Positions 50,171 through 59,969 are shown, counted from the stretch's first letter. The stretch is DNA of 64,000 nt from Sphingomonas kyeonggiensis (GCF_014204495.1 NZ_JACHLN010000002.1:682001-746000), one strand, 5' to 3'. Translations and numbers: made by a program. The notes: generated by a model not told the origin, from the sequence alone.

Positions 50171-50212
50171 CTTAGACCAGCCGGCTCTGGCCTTAGACCA
50201 GCCGGCTCTGGC
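50171..50212. repeat. Perfect 21-base tandem duplication at the pyrG 3' end
   Basis: Bases 50171-50191 and 50192-50212 are identical. The coding copy (50192-50212) carries the last residues and stop of pyrG; the second copy lies just past the stop. It looks like a recent slippage event. Confidence 0.95.
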
Positions 50213-51827
50213 GCACCGCCGCTTCGATGAAGCTGGCGAACAGCGGGTGCGGCTCGAAGGGCTTGGACTTGAGTTCCGGGTGGAACTGCACGCCGACGAA
50301 CCAGGGATGGTCGGGCCGCTCGACGATCTCGGGCAGCGAGCCGTCGGGCGACATGCCGGAGAAGACCAGGCCGCCCTGCTCGAGCACCGGCTTGTAGGCG
50401 GTGTTGACCTCGTAGCGGTGGCGATGGCGCTCGCTGATCTCGTCCGAGCCGTAGATCGACGAGACGACCGAATTGCCGCCAAGCTTCGCGGTATAGGCGC
50501 CGAGGCGCATCGTGCCGCCGAGATCGCCGCCCTCTTCCCGCTTCTGCAGGCCCTCGGCGGTCATCCACTCGGTGATCATGCCGACCACCGGCTCCTCGGT
50601 CGGGCCGAACTCGGTGGTCGAGGCATTGGCAACACCGCCGGCGCGGACGCCTTCGATGCAGGCCATCTGCATGCCGAGGCAGATGCCGAAGAACGGCACG
50701 TTGCGCTCGCGGGCGAACTTCACGCCGGCGATCTTGCCCTCGCTGCCGCGCTCGCCGAAGCCGCCGGGGACGAGGATGCCGTGCAGCGGTTCGAGCTGCG
50801 CGGTGATCTCTTCCTCATTGTCATGCTCGAACAGCTCGGCGTCGAGCCAGCGGATATTGACCTTCACCCGGTTGGCGATGCCGCCATGGGTGAGCGCTTC
50901 GGTGAGCGACTTATAGGCATCGGGCACGCCCATATACTTGCCGACCACGCCGATCGTGACTTCGCCCTCGGGATTGAGCACGCGGTCCTCGATCTCTTCC
51001 CAACGGGTGAGATCGGGCGAACCGGCGACGTCGATGCCGAATGCCTTGAGCACTTCGACGTCGAGACCCTCGGCATGATATTGGAGCGGCACGCCGTAGA
51101 TGGTCTGCGCATCGAGCGCGGGAATGACCGACGAGGCGGGCACATTGCAGAACAGCGCGATCTTGGCGCGGTCGCTCGCCGGCAGCGGCTTTTCGCTGCG
51201 GCAGACGATGACGTCGGCATGGACGCCGAGCGAGGCAAGCTCGCGCACGCTGTGCTGGGTCGGCTTGGTCTTCAGCTCGCCGGCGGCCGCGATGTACGGC
51301 ACCAGGGTGAGGTGGACGCTGACCGACTGGTTGCGGCCGAGATCGTTGCGAAGCTGTCTGATCGCCTCGACGAAGGGGAGGGATTCGATATCGCCTACGG
51401 TGCCGCCGATTTCGCAGAGGACAAAATCGAGATCCTCGGTGTCCGCCTGGGCGAACGCCTTGATCGCGTCGGTCACGTGCGGGATCACCTGGACGGTGGC
51501 GCCGAGATAGTCGCCGCGGCGCTCGCGCTCGATGATCGTCTTGTAGATCCGGCCCGATGTGATGTTGTCCGACTGCCGCGAGGCGACACCCGTGAAGCGT
51601 TCATAATGCCCGAGATCGAGATCGGTTTCCGCCCCGTCGTCGGTCACATAGACCTCACCATGCTGGTGCGGCGACATCGTGCCGGGATCGACGTTGAGAT
51701 AGGGATCGAACTTGCGGATGCGGACCCGATAGCCACGCGCCTGGAGCAGAGCCGCGAGGCTCGCTGCCATGAGACCCTTGCCTAGCGAGGAGACCACGCC
51801 GCCGGTGATGAAGATATACCGCGCCAT
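50193..51827 (-). CDS. pyrG: CTP synthase
   Basis: The 544-residue enzyme converts UTP, glutamine and ATP to CTP. The amidoligase domain starts [21 protein letters not shown] and has [28 protein letters not shown] sequence. The glutamine amidotransferase domain has the catalytic Cys in [11 protein letters not shown] (near residue 380) and the His-Glu in [10 protein letters not shown] (near 515). The length is standard. secG lies 106 bases upstream on the same strand. The 3' end carries a tandem duplication. Confidence 0.97.
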   Translation of the reverse strand: MARYIFITGGVVSSLGKGLMAASLAALLQARGYRVRIRKFDPYLNVDPGTMSPHQHGEVYVTDDGAETDLDLGHYERFTGVASRQSDNITSGRIYKTIIERERRGDYLGATVQVIPHVTDAIKAFAQADTEDLDFVLCEIGGTVGDIESLPFVEAIRQLRNDLGRNQSVSVHLTLVPYIAAAGELKTKPTQHSVRELASLGVHADVIVCRSEKPLPASDRAKIALFCNVPASSVIPALDAQTIYGVPLQYHAEGLDVEVLKAFGIDVAGSPDLTRWEEIEDRVLNPEGEVTIGVVGKYMGVPDAYKSLTEALTHGGIANRVKVNIRWLDAELFEHDNEEEITAQLEPLHGILVPGGFGERGSEGKIAGVKFARERNVPFFGICLGMQMACIEGVRAGGVANASTTEFGPTEEPVVGMITEWMTAEGLQKREEGGDLGGTMRLGAYTAKLGGNSVVSSIYGSDEISERHRHRYEVNTAYKPVLEQGGLVFSGMSPDGSLPEIVERPDHPWFVGVQFHPELKSKPFEPHPLFASFIEAAVRQSRLV

Positions 51828-51933
51828 GGGAGAAAACGCCTAACGTGAATGGACGCGCGCCGGAAGCGTGCGAATCACGCAACCGGGCACAAATTTATGT
51901 GGACAGACCCGGACCAGGCCGGGACCGGCGGAT

Positions 51934-52338
51934 TTACTGGGCCAGCGGAACCGAGCTGTTGCCCTGCGCGGCCGGAGCCGGCGCCGTACCAGTCGGGGCC
52001 GAGCTGTTGCCCGGCGCGAAGGGAACCGCACCGCCCGCGGGCGCGCTGGTCGGCAGCGCCTGGGGCGCCGCGGCCGGAGCCGAACGCTGGAGCGAGGCGT
52101 CGATCGTCGCGCCGTGGCGATTCGCCGCCAGGAAGGCGAGCAGGATCGACATGGCGATGAACGCGGTCGCGAGAATCGCGGTGGTGCGCGTCAGGAAATC
52201 GGCCGCGCTGCGCGCCGACATCAGGCCCGACGGGCTGCCGCTCGAAGTGAGGCCGCCGCCCTCCGACTTCTGCACGAGGATCACGCCGACGAGACCAGCG
52301 GCGATGAATGCCTGAACGATGAGCAGGAAGGTGAACAT
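51934..52338 (-). CDS. secG: Protein translocase subunit SecG
   Basis: The 134-residue protein has two membrane helices (residues 3-23 and 56-76) around VILVQKSEGGGLTSSGSPSGL, the SecG signature. A Pro/Ala-rich cytoplasmic tail follows, longer than E. coli's but usual in alphaproteobacteria. SecG aids SecYE during export. The ATG at 52338 is preceded by a weak site; a longer frame to 52419 has no similarity. Confidence 0.93.
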   Translation of the reverse strand: MFTFLLIVQAFIAAGLVGVILVQKSEGGGLTSSGSPSGLMSARSAADFLTRTTAILATAFIAMSILLAFLAANRHGATIDASLQRSAPAAAPQALPTSAPAGGAVPFAPGNSSAPTGTAPAPAAQGNSSVPLAQ

Positions 52339-52543
52339 GAAATGTGCGGACCTCTTGGAGAAAGGCGGCACATAGGGGAGCAACCCGCTCCGATCAACCT
52401 TCGAGAGGCATCCACTCATCTCGGTTAATCAACAAAGCTGTAACATTTCGCAGCCGGACTGAAACCGGATCGGTTCACGCGCGTTATGACGTGTGGCCCT
52501 GGCGTATCGGGGGCGTAACAACAGAGTAGATGCCGTGAACGCA

Positions 52544-52897
52544 ATGACCGACAGCTCGCTTTCTTCGTGGAAGAACACGCTGATCGACTATGTGCGATCG
52601 GGAGAACCGGACCTGACCAACCGGCAGATGGCCCTGCTTATGCTCGTCTATCTGGAACCTGGCCCCCATACCGTGCGCGGTTTGGCCCGGGCTTTGAACG
52701 TATCCAAGCCCGTTGTAACGCGTGCCTTGAATAGACTGGGCACGCTCGGCTATCTGCGCCGCCAGCGCGACGACACCGACAAGCGGAACATCTTCGTCGC
52801 CAAGACCGCGGAAGGGGCAGAGTTTCTTGCAGAATTCGGGCATTTCCTCGCTGGGGGGCACATCGCCGAACCAGTCGCCCGCAGGGCCAGCGCGTAA
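52544..52897 (+). CDS. MarR-like transcriptional regulator
   Basis: The protein of about 117 residues has a MarR winged helix: TNRQMALLMLVYLEPGPHTVRGLARALNVSKPVVTRALNRLGTLG, then the wing RQRDDTDKRNIFVAKT. It is shorter than most MarR proteins because the dimer helices are brief. The ATG at 52544 begins MTDSSLSSWK; GTG at 52493 is an in-frame alternative. Its end overlaps the SH3 gene by 71 bases in another frame. Confidence 0.82.
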   Translation: MTDSSLSSWKNTLIDYVRSGEPDLTNRQMALLMLVYLEPGPHTVRGLARALNVSKPVVTRALNRLGTLGYLRRQRDDTDKRNIFVAKTAEGAEFLAEFGHFLAGGHIAEPVARRASA

Positions 52898-53210
52898 GCG
52901 TTTCGCGCTGAAGGGCCGTTCGGTTCCCATCGATCCCAGGGTCGATGCGGTTCGTCGTGATCTGGCAGACGTGCGTCTGGCGGATCGCGTTTTCGCACCC
53001 CATTATGCGGCGCCTATGCCTCGCATGATCGCCTCTGCCGTGCCCCTGCGCGCCGGCCCCAAGCCCGATTCGGACACGCTGGTGGAACTGGCCGCCGGCG
53101 AATCGTTCGAAGTGCTGGAATTCGCCGGCGATCATGCCTGGGGCGTGGCACCCGGGCATAATCTGGTCGGCTATGTGCCGGCCGCGGTCCTGGAGCGCCC
53201 GGCGGCATGA
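52827..53210 (+). CDS. SH3-domain protein (NlpC/P60 N-terminal part only)
   Basis: The 127-residue frame matches the N-terminal bacterial SH3 domain of sphingomonad NlpC/P60 peptidases (PRVDAVRRDLADVRLADRVFAPHYAAPM, then LRAGPKPDSDTLVELAAGESFEVLEF and WGVAPGHNLVGYVPAAVLE). The peptidase domain with its Cys-His pair is absent: the gene stops in the argC start (ATGA). The start is a TTG at 52827 inside the MarR gene; a later start near 52930 is possible. It may be a stand-alone wall-binding protein or a remnant. Confidence 0.65.
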   Translation: MQNSGISSLGGTSPNQSPAGPARKRFALKGRSVPIDPRVDAVRRDLADVRLADRVFAPHYAAPMPRMIASAVPLRAGPKPDSDTLVELAAGESFEVLEFAGDHAWGVAPGHNLVGYVPAAVLERPAA

Positions 53211-54148
53211 CGATTCGCGTGTTCATCGACGGCGCCGTGGGCACCACGGGCCTGGAGATTCGCGAGCGGCTGGATGGCCGCGCGGGGATCGAGCAGATCA
53301 TCCTGGACGACAAGGACCGCAAGGACGCCGCCAAGCGCGAGGACGCGCTCAATTCGGCGGACTTCGTGATCCTGTGCCTGCCCGACGACGCCGCCCGCGA
53401 AGCGGTGGAGATGATCAAGGCCAGCAAGGTCCGCGTGATCGACGCATCGAGCGCGCACCGCGTCGCCGATGGCTGGACCTATGGCTTTCCCGAGCTGGAG
53501 CCCGGACAGAGCGCGCAGATCGCCGAGTCGGCGCGCGTCTCCAATCCCGGCTGCTATCCGACCGGCTTCCTTGCGCTCGTCCGCCCGCTGATTCGCGCCG
53601 GCCTAGTGCCGCACGACCATCCGCTGAGCGTCAACGCGGTCTCGGGCTATTCGGGCGGCGGCAAGAACATGATCGCCGAATTCGAGGACGCCAAGGGCGC
53701 GACCTATACCGAGACGGCGTTCCGCAACTACGGGCTCAACCTTGGCCACAAGCATGTGCCCGAGATGACCAAGCATGCGCGCATCGTGCATCCGCCGATC
53801 TTCCAGCCGGCGGTGGTGCGGACCTATCGCGGCATGCTGGTCGAGATCCCCCTGCCCCTCCACGCCTTTACCCGCCGGCCTTCGCTCGACGCGATCGAGA
53901 ATGCGCTGCGCGAGGCGTACAAGGATTCGCCGATCGTCCGCGTGCTGCCGGGCGACGTCTCCGCGGTGACGATCGAGGAGGACGCGGGCACTGACCGGCT
54001 TTCGCTACGGGTGTTCGGCAATGCCGAGACCGGCCAGGCACGACTGGTGGCGACGCTCGACAATCTCGGCAAGGGCGCCGCGGGTGCCGCGGTGCAGAAC
54101 CTCAACATCATGGCCGGGTTCGAACAGACCGAGGGGCTGGTGCTCTGA
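53207..54148 (+). CDS. argC: N-acetyl-gamma-glutamyl-phosphate reductase
   Basis: The 313-residue enzyme reduces N-acetylglutamyl-phosphate to the semialdehyde in arginine synthesis. The NADP-binding opening is IRVFIDGAVGTTGLEI; the catalytic Cys is in SNPGCYPTGFLAL near residue 107, with SVNAVSGYSGGGKNM after it. The short length matches the type-2 ArgC. The start overlaps the SH3 stop. A strong terminator follows. Confidence 0.95.
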   Translation: MTIRVFIDGAVGTTGLEIRERLDGRAGIEQIILDDKDRKDAAKREDALNSADFVILCLPDDAAREAVEMIKASKVRVIDASSAHRVADGWTYGFPELEPGQSAQIAESARVSNPGCYPTGFLALVRPLIRAGLVPHDHPLSVNAVSGYSGGGKNMIAEFEDAKGATYTETAFRNYGLNLGHKHVPEMTKHARIVHPPIFQPAVVRTYRGMLVEIPLPLHAFTRRPSLDAIENALREAYKDSPIVRVLPGDVSAVTIEEDAGTDRLSLRVFGNAETGQARLVATLDNLGKGAAGAAVQNLNIMAGFEQTEGLVL

Positions 54149-54176
54149 GGGGCCTGTCTGGCTTTTGATTTTGAAG

Positions 54177-54203
54177 AGGCCGGGCCGTTGGTCCGGCCTT
54201 TTT
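54177..54203 (+). terminator. Rho-independent terminator of argC
   Basis: A 10-bp stem (54177-54186 with 54190-54199, one G-T) and a 3-base loop are followed by five Ts. Confidence 0.88.
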
Positions 54204-54228
54204 GTTTCCGGCATTCAATCCGGCAGTT

Positions 54229-54301
54229 CCCCGGCGAAAGCCGGGGCCCAGGGTCACGAGCGACACAGCAGAGAAACCCTCGGCCCCGGCTTTCGCCGGG
54301 G
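54229..54301. repeat. Palindromic intergenic repeat, class I
   Basis: CCCCGGC-GAAA-GCCGGGG (54229-54246) and CCCCGGC-TTTC-GCCGGGG (54284-54301) with complementary inner parts. Sequence close to the 16044 and 56949 copies. Confidence 0.9.
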
Positions 54302-54331
54302 AACATGAAGGGTTGGCGGCCCGACAAGTTC

Positions 54332-54411
54332 GTCATCCCGGCGAAAGCCGGGATCTCATGCCGTAGCGGGGGGGAGGAGCCGCACGAGATCCCGGCTTTC
54401 GCCGGGATGAC
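54332..54411. repeat. Palindromic repeat, GTCATCCCGGC variant
   Basis: Outer arms GTCATCCCGGC (54332-54342) and GCCGGGATGAC (54401-54411) are exact inverses, each arm with its own GAAA or TTTC-loop hairpin. It lies 31 bases after the preceding repeat. Confidence 0.88.
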
Positions 54412-54506
54412 GGTTTTCCGATGGGCGGCGGCGAGCGCACCACACCGTCCGCGCGCACGATTTCTTTCCTCCCTGCCCCGCCGCGAGCAATCTTCCGCCA
54501 CTCCGC

Positions 54507-54534
54507 TTGCCGCTGCCACCGGTTACCCTATCTA
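54507..54534 (+). promoter_or_regulatory. Likely zwf promoter with a LacI-type operator in the spacer
   Basis: TTGCCG (54507-54512), 16 bases, then TATCTA (54529-54534). The spacer holds TGCCACCGGTTACC (54514-54527), close to the LacI-family palindrome centred on CCGG. Both elements are 77-105 bases before the zwf ATG. Confidence 0.45.
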
Positions 54535-54610
54535 GAGCGCTCCACCCGGCCTTGATCTTTGCGCGCCATTGGTGTCTCGCGGGCCCGAAACGACGATTAA
54601 GAGGCGATCC

Positions 54611-56068
54611 ATGCGACAGCCCGCGGGCAAACTGCTTTTGTTCGGCGCCACCGGCGACCTTTCCCAGCGGATGCTGCTTCCCTCGCTCTACGGCCTGCAT
54701 GCCGATGGGCTGCTGCCCGACGGCCTGACGATCACCTGCACCGCGCGCTCCGAATATGACGATGCCGGCTTCCGTGGCTTCGCCCGGGAATCGCTCGAAA
54801 AATTCCTGCCGGCCGACCGCAAGGATGACAGCGCTGTCGCCAGCTTCCTGGAGCGGGTCTTCTACCAGCGGCTCGATGCCTCGAAGACCGAGGGATTCGC
54901 CGCGCTGGCCGAGAAGCTGGGCGATATCTCGGACGGGCTCGCCATCTTCCTGTCGACCGCGCCTTCGCTGTTCGGCCCGACGATCAAGGGGCTGCAATCG
55001 GCCGGGCTGACCGGCGACAATGTCCGCATCGGGCTGGAAAAGCCGCTGGGCGTCGACCTCGCATCGAGCCGGATCGTCAACGATATCGTTGCCGAAGCCT
55101 TCCCCGAGGACCGTACCTTCCGGATCGATCACTATCTCGGCAAGGAGACGGTGCAGAACATCCTGGCGCTGCGCTTCGGCAATTCGCTGTTCGAGCCGGT
55201 GTGGAACGCCCAGGGCATCGAGAACGTCCAGATCACCGTTTCCGAGACCGTCGGCCTCGAAGGCCGGGCGGGCTATTATGACGATGTCGGCGCGCTGCGC
55301 GACATGGTGCAGAACCATATGCTCCAGCTGCTCGCGCTGATCGCGATGGAGCCCCCAGCCCGCTTCGACGGCACTTCGGTGCGCGACGAGAAGGTGAAGG
55401 TGCTGCGCTCGCTCCGCCCGATCGCCGGGGCCGACGTGCCGAACCTGACCGTGACCGGCCAATATGGCGGCGGCGCGGTGAAGGGCGAGATCGTGCGCTC
55501 CTACGACACCGACCTGGAGAAGAGCTCGGACACCGAGACCTTCGTCGCGATCAAGGCGCATGTCGACAATTGGCGCTGGCACGGCGTGCCCTTCTACCTG
55601 CGCACCGGCAAGCGGCTGGCGGAGCGGCGCAGCGAGATCGTGATCACCTTCAAGCCAGTGCCGCACTCGATCTTCGAGGATCGCGGTGGCGCGCTGAAGC
55701 CCAACGTGCTGGTGATCCGCCTGCAGCCCGAGGAATATATCCAGCTGCTGGTGATGGCGAAGGAGCCGGGCCTCGACCGCGACGGCATCCACCTGAAGGA
55801 AGTGCCGCTGAACCTGAGCCTGGAACATGAGTTCGCCGGCAGCCGCCGCCGCATCGCCTATGAGCGGCTGTTCCTCGACCTGATCGAGGGCGACCCGACG
55901 CTGTTCGTCCGCCGTGATGAAGTGGAGGCGCAATGGGCGTGGATCGACGCGATCCGCGAAGGCTGGAAGACCGGCAATGTGAAGCCCAAGCCCTATGCCT
56001 CGGGCAGCTGGGGCCCGAGCGCCGCGATCGCGCTGACCGAGCGCGACGGGGTGACGTGGAACGAGTGA
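54611..56068 (+). CDS. zwf: Glucose-6-phosphate 1-dehydrogenase
   Basis: The 485-residue enzyme oxidises glucose-6-phosphate to the lactone, feeding the Entner-Doudoroff pathway. The coenzyme loop is LLFGATGDLSQRMLLPSL near residue 12 and the active site is RIDHYLGKETVQNI near 172. The ATG at 54611 has GAGGCG in front. It leads the zwf-pgl-edd-glk-eda gene order. Confidence 0.96.
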   Translation: MRQPAGKLLLFGATGDLSQRMLLPSLYGLHADGLLPDGLTITCTARSEYDDAGFRGFARESLEKFLPADRKDDSAVASFLERVFYQRLDASKTEGFAALAEKLGDISDGLAIFLSTAPSLFGPTIKGLQSAGLTGDNVRIGLEKPLGVDLASSRIVNDIVAEAFPEDRTFRIDHYLGKETVQNILALRFGNSLFEPVWNAQGIENVQITVSETVGLEGRAGYYDDVGALRDMVQNHMLQLLALIAMEPPARFDGTSVRDEKVKVLRSLRPIAGADVPNLTVTGQYGGGAVKGEIVRSYDTDLEKSSDTETFVAIKAHVDNWRWHGVPFYLRTGKRLAERRSEIVITFKPVPHSIFEDRGGALKPNVLVIRLQPEEYIQLLVMAKEPGLDRDGIHLKEVPLNLSLEHEFAGSRRRIAYERLFLDLIEGDPTLFVRRDEVEAQWAWIDAIREGWKTGNVKPKPYASGSWGPSAAIALTERDGVTWNE

Positions 56069-56078
56069 TGGCCTGTAC

Positions 56079-56208
56079 CCCTCTCCCGCTTTCGCGGGAG
56101 AGGGAGGGGCCCGCCGAAGGCGGGAGGGTGAGGGCCCTTCCTGTCTATGCGGTGCGTTAGAGAAGAAGTGCCCTCACCCCTGCCCTCTCCCGCAAAAGCG
56201 GGAGAGGG
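56079..56208. repeat. Palindromic intergenic repeat, class II (CCCTCTCCCGC)
   Basis: Two hairpins CCCTCTCCCGC-N4-GCGGGAGAGGG (56079-56104 and 56183-56208), with an inner inverted pair GGTGAGGGC (56127) and GCCCTCACC (56170), form a 130-base element between zwf and pgl. A second copy is at 62889-63035. Confidence 0.9.
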
Positions 56209-56228
56209 AGAAAGAAGCAGGAACGAAC

Positions 56229-56936
56229 ATGACGACCGAAATCGAATGGTGGGACTATGAGAGCGCCGACGAGATGGCCGATGCCGTCGCCGGCGATATC
56301 GGCTTCATCATCGAGAGCGCGATCGATGCGCGCGGCGCGGCGGTGATCGCGCTGGCCGGGGGCAAGACCCCGCTGCCGATCTACGAGAAGCTCGCCAAGG
56401 CCAAGATCGACTGGAAGCGCGTGACGATCATCCCCGGCGACGACCGCATCGTGCCGCTGGGCGACCCGCTGTCGAACGTCACCGCGATCGGCAAGATCTT
56501 CATCCCCAAGGGGGCCCGCGTGCTCCCGCTCGTGAGCGACAAGGCACCCGACTACAAGGCCGCCGGCCGCTCGGCCGATGCGCTGCTCCAGGACGTGCAC
56601 TGGCCGCTCGACCTCTGCCTGCTCGGCGTGGGCGGCGACGGGCACTGCGCCTCGATCTTCCCGGGCCCGGATTACGACGAAGCGCTGAACGGCCCCAAGG
56701 AGCGCCGCGCGCTCGGCGTGATGCCCGATCCGCTGCCGCCCGAGGCGCCGGTTGCTCGCGTGACGCTGAGCCGCGCCGCGATCGTCTCGGCCCGCGCGCT
56801 GATGATCGCGTTCACCGGCGAGGCGAAGAAGGACGTGCTCGAGGCAGCGATCGAACAGGGTGCCTCGTCGAGCTACCCGGTCGGCCGCGTGCTCGCCGAT
56901 GTCGAGCTGCCGGTGGATATCCACTGGGCGAACTGA
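56229..56936 (+). CDS. pgl: 6-phosphogluconolactonase
   Basis: The 235-residue enzyme hydrolyses 6-phosphogluconolactone to 6-phosphogluconate. It shows AVIALAGGKTPLPIYEKLA (near residue 38), TIIPGDDRIVPLGDPLSN (near 74) and LCLLGVGGDGHCASIFPG (near 132), the family motifs. It is in line with zwf and edd, with palindromic repeats on both sides. Confidence 0.95.
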   Translation: MTTEIEWWDYESADEMADAVAGDIGFIIESAIDARGAAVIALAGGKTPLPIYEKLAKAKIDWKRVTIIPGDDRIVPLGDPLSNVTAIGKIFIPKGARVLPLVSDKAPDYKAAGRSADALLQDVHWPLDLCLLGVGGDGHCASIFPGPDYDEALNGPKERRALGVMPDPLPPEAPVARVTLSRAAIVSARALMIAFTGEAKKDVLEAAIEQGASSSYPVGRVLADVELPVDIHWAN

Positions 56937-56948
56937 GGCTTGCCTGTT

Positions 56949-57021
56949 CCCCGGTGAACGCCGGGGGCCAGGGTCACAAGCGAAGCAGCCGAGAAACCCT
57001 GGGCCCCGGCTTTCGCCGGGG
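56949..57021. repeat. Palindromic intergenic repeat, class I
   Basis: Left arm slightly diverged (CCCCGGT start at 56949); right arm CCCCGGC-TTTC-GCCGGGG ends at 57021. It fills most of the pgl-edd gap. Confidence 0.85.
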
Positions 57022-57047
57022 AACGGTAGTGTAAATGGAATGAGTAT

Positions 57048-58868
57048 ATGACCCTGCACCCCGAAATCGCCGCCGTCACCGACCGGGTGATCGAGCGCTC
57101 CAAGGCCAGGCGCCGCGCCTATCTCGCGCTGCTCGATGCCGAGCGCGAATCGGGGAACGACCGGCCGAAGCTGGGCTGCGCCAACCTCGCCCATGCCTAT
57201 GCCGGCACCGACGAGCAGCGCGAGCAGATGAAGGCCGGGCGCTCGATGAACATCGGCATCGTCAGCGCCTATAACGACCTGCTCTCGGCGCATGCGGTCT
57301 ATTATCGCTACCCCGAGCAGATGAAGATCTGGGCGCATGAGGCCGGTGCCACCGCGCAGGTGGCGGGCGGCGTGCCGGCGATGTGCGACGGCGTGACCCA
57401 GGGGTACCAGGGCATGGAGCTGTCGCTGTTCAGCCGCGACACGATCGCGCTCAGCACCGCGGTCGCCCTCTCCCACCGTACCTTCGAGGGCGCGGCGCTG
57501 CTCGGCATCTGCGACAAGATCGTGCCGGGGCTGCTGATGGGCGCGCTGCGCTTCGGCCACCTGCCGATGGTGCTGATCCCGGGCGGGCCGATGAAGTCGG
57601 GCCTGGCCAACAAGGAAAAGGCCAAGATCCGCGAGCTCTACGCCGAGGGCAAGGTGAGCCGCGACGAGCTGCTCGATGCCGAGATCGCGGCGTACCATTC
57701 GAAGGGCACCTGCACCTTCTACGGCACCGCCAATTCCAACCAGATGATGATGGAGGCGATGGGCCTGCACATGCCGGGCGCGGCCTTTGCCAATCCGGGC
57801 ACCAAGCTGCGCCAGGAGCTGACCCGCGCCGCGGTGCACCGCCTGACCGAGATCGGCTGGAACGGCGACGACTATCGCCCGATCGGCCATGTGGTGGATG
57901 AAAAGGCGATCGTGAACGCGGCGATCGTGCTGCTGGCGACCGGCGGCTCGACCAACCACCTGATCCATGTGCCGGCGTTCGCGCGGGCGGCGGGGATCAC
58001 GATCGACTGGGACGATTTCGACCGGCTTTCGCGGATCGTGCCGCTGCTGACGCGGGTCTATCCGAACGGCTCGGCCGATGTGAACGGCTTCGAGGATGCC
58101 GGCGGGCCGAGCTTCGTGATCCGCGAGCTGCTCGGCGCCGGGCTGATGCATGGCGACACGCTGACCGTCGGCAAGGGTGGCATGGCGGACTATGGCCGCA
58201 AGCCCGAGATGGCCGGCGACACGCTGGTGTGGACCGAGCATGGCGAGAAGAGCGGCGACGACACGATCGTGCGCACCGCGTCCGATCCCTTCTCGAGCGA
58301 GGGCGGCTTCCGCATCCTCAAGGGCAATCTGGGCCGGGCGTGCATCAAGGTCTCGGCGGTCGAGCGCGAGCGCTGGACGATCGAGGCGCCGTGCCGGGTC
58401 TTCGCCGACCAGCTCGAGGTGCAGGAAGCGTTCAAGGCCGGCGAGCTGGAGCGCGACGTGATCGTGGTGGTCCGCTTCCAGGGGCCCAAGGCCAATGGCA
58501 TGCCCGAGCTGCACAAGCTGACCCCGCCGCTGGGCGTGCTGCAGAACCGCGGGTTCAAGGTCGCGCTGGTCACCGACGGGCGCATGTCGGGCGCGAGCGG
58601 CAAGGTGCCGTGCGCGATCCATCTCAGCCCCGAGGCGCTGGGTGGCGGCCCGATCGCCAAGCTTCGCGACGGCGACGTGGTGCGGCTGTGCGCCGAGAGC
58701 GGCGAGCTGAGCGCGCTGGTCGATGCCGCCGAATGGGAAGCCCGCGAGCATGTCGCCGCGCCGCCGCCGGCGATCGGCACCGGCCGCGAGCTGTTCGCGA
58801 TGCTCCGCCACCACTGCGACGAAGCCGAAAAGGGCGCGTCGGCGATGCTGGCGGAAGCCGGGCTGTAA
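57048..58868 (+). CDS. edd: Phosphogluconate dehydratase
   Basis: The 606-residue iron-sulfur dehydratase forms KDPG from 6-phosphogluconate. IlvD/Edd signatures: [16 protein letters not shown] near residue 110, GICDKIVPG near 160 (cluster Cys), [19 protein letters not shown] near 300, and [13 protein letters not shown] near 510. Edd-type length distinguishes it from IlvD. The glucokinase gene is downstream. Confidence 0.96.
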   Translation: MTLHPEIAAVTDRVIERSKARRRAYLALLDAERESGNDRPKLGCANLAHAYAGTDEQREQMKAGRSMNIGIVSAYNDLLSAHAVYYRYPEQMKIWAHEAGATAQVAGGVPAMCDGVTQGYQGMELSLFSRDTIALSTAVALSHRTFEGAALLGICDKIVPGLLMGALRFGHLPMVLIPGGPMKSGLANKEKAKIRELYAEGKVSRDELLDAEIAAYHSKGTCTFYGTANSNQMMMEAMGLHMPGAAFANPGTKLRQELTRAAVHRLTEIGWNGDDYRPIGHVVDEKAIVNAAIVLLATGGSTNHLIHVPAFARAAGITIDWDDFDRLSRIVPLLTRVYPNGSADVNGFEDAGGPSFVIRELLGAGLMHGDTLTVGKGGMADYGRKPEMAGDTLVWTEHGEKSGDDTIVRTASDPFSSEGGFRILKGNLGRACIKVSAVERERWTIEAPCRVFADQLEVQEAFKAGELERDVIVVVRFQGPKANGMPELHKLTPPLGVLQNRGFKVALVTDGRMSGASGKVPCAIHLSPEALGGGPIAKLRDGDVVRLCAESGELSALVDAAEWEAREHVAAPPPAIGTGRELFAMLRHHCDEAEKGASAMLAEAGL

Positions 58869-58879
58869 GACCCCGGCCG

Positions 58880-58901
58880 CACCCCGGCCACGGCCGGGGT
58901 G
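58880..58901. repeat. Short GC-rich hairpin between edd and glk
   Basis: CACCCCGGCC and GGCCGGGGTG are perfect 10-bp arms with a 2-base loop. It resembles a half-unit of the class I repeats. Confidence 0.6.
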
Positions 58902-59000
58902 ACGGTTATCCTTTACTTCTGCGTCGCACGCGGGAAGAAGGGCGCGGCCGGGTATGGCAACGTTGACAGACCCAGGCGGATGAGAGGATCAGGAGCCCGA

Positions 59001-59969
59001 ATGGAAGTCGTCGCGGTCGATATCGGGGGCACGCATGCCCGCTTTGCCGTTGCCGAAGTAGCGGAGGGCCGCGTCGTCTCGATCAGCGAGCCGGTCACGC
59101 AGAAGGTCGCCGAGCACCCCAGCCTGCAGCTCGCCTGGCAGGCTTATGGCGAGGAACTCGGCCGGCCGCTGCCCAAGGCGGCGGCGCTGGCGGTGGCCTC
59201 CCCGGTGGGCGGCGAGATCATCAAGCTCACCAACAATCCCTGGATCATCCGCCCCGCGCTGATCCCGGATCGACTGGGCGCCGACACCTGGACAGTGGTC
59301 AACGACTTCGAGGCGATCGGCCACGCGGTCGCGCAGATGGGCGACGAGCATTTCCTGCACCTGTGCGGCCCCGACCAGTCGCTGCCCGACCGGGGCTCGA
59401 TCACCGTGTGCGGCCCGGGCACGGGCCTGGGCGTCGCGCAGGTGTTCCGCCACCGCGCCGGCTATGACGTGATCGCCACCGAAGGCGGCCATAGCGACTT
59501 CGCGCCGCTCGACCCGATCGAGGACGCGCTCGTGAAGCGGCTGCGCAAGATCTACAACCGCGTCTCCAAGGAGCGCGTGGTCGCCGGCCCGGCGATCGTC
59601 TCGCTCTACGAGACGCTGGCCGAGCTGGAAGGCAAGCCGATCACCCGACTCGACGACAAGGCGATCTGGGGCCTCGCGCTCGAAGGCAAGGACGAGCTGG
59701 CGGTGGCCGCGCTCGACCGCTTCTGCCTGAGCCTGGGCGCCGTTGCGGGCGACCTGGCGCTGAGCCACGGCCCCAAGGGCGTGGTGATTGCCGGCGGTCT
59801 GGGGTTGCGACTCAAGGACCATCTGTTGCAGTCGGGCTTCGGCCAGCGGTTCATCGCCAAGGGCCGGTTCCAGGGGCTGATGTCTTCCATTCCGGTGAAG
59901 CTCATCACGCACCCGCAGCCGGGCCTCTACGGCGCCGCCGCGGCATTCGCGCAGGAGCATGCCCTTTGA
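59001..59969 (+). CDS. glk: Glucokinase
   Basis: The 322-residue enzyme phosphorylates glucose with ATP. The phosphate loop is AVDIGGTHARFA near residue 5, and LTNNPWII, VNDFEAIG and VCGPGTGLGV (near 138) match the bacterial Glk family, as does EGGHSDFAP near 160. The ATG at 59001 has AGGAG upstream. It overlaps eda by 4 bases. Confidence 0.95.
   Translation: MEVVAVDIGGTHARFAVAEVAEGRVVSISEPVTQKVAEHPSLQLAWQAYGEELGRPLPKAAALAVASPVGGEIIKLTNNPWIIRPALIPDRLGADTWTVVNDFEAIGHAVAQMGDEHFLHLCGPDQSLPDRGSITVCGPGTGLGVAQVFRHRAGYDVIATEGGHSDFAPLDPIEDALVKRLRKIYNRVSKERVVAGPAIVSLYETLAELEGKPITRLDDKAIWGLALEGKDELAVAALDRFCLSLGAVAGDLALSHGPKGVVIAGGLGLRLKDHLLQSGFGQRFIAKGRFQGLMSSIPVKLITHPQPGLYGAAAAFAQEHAL

Noticed and set aside
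49665..51785. Large plus-strand open frame (706 codons) opposite pyrG
   Set aside because: It lies antisense to a fully conserved CTP synthase and shows the Arg/Ala/His/Gly-rich composition of shadow frames.
56157..58814. Minus-strand open frame of 885 codons opposite pgl and edd
   Set aside because: Antisense to two clear enzymes; composition is that of high-GC shadow reading, with no domain.
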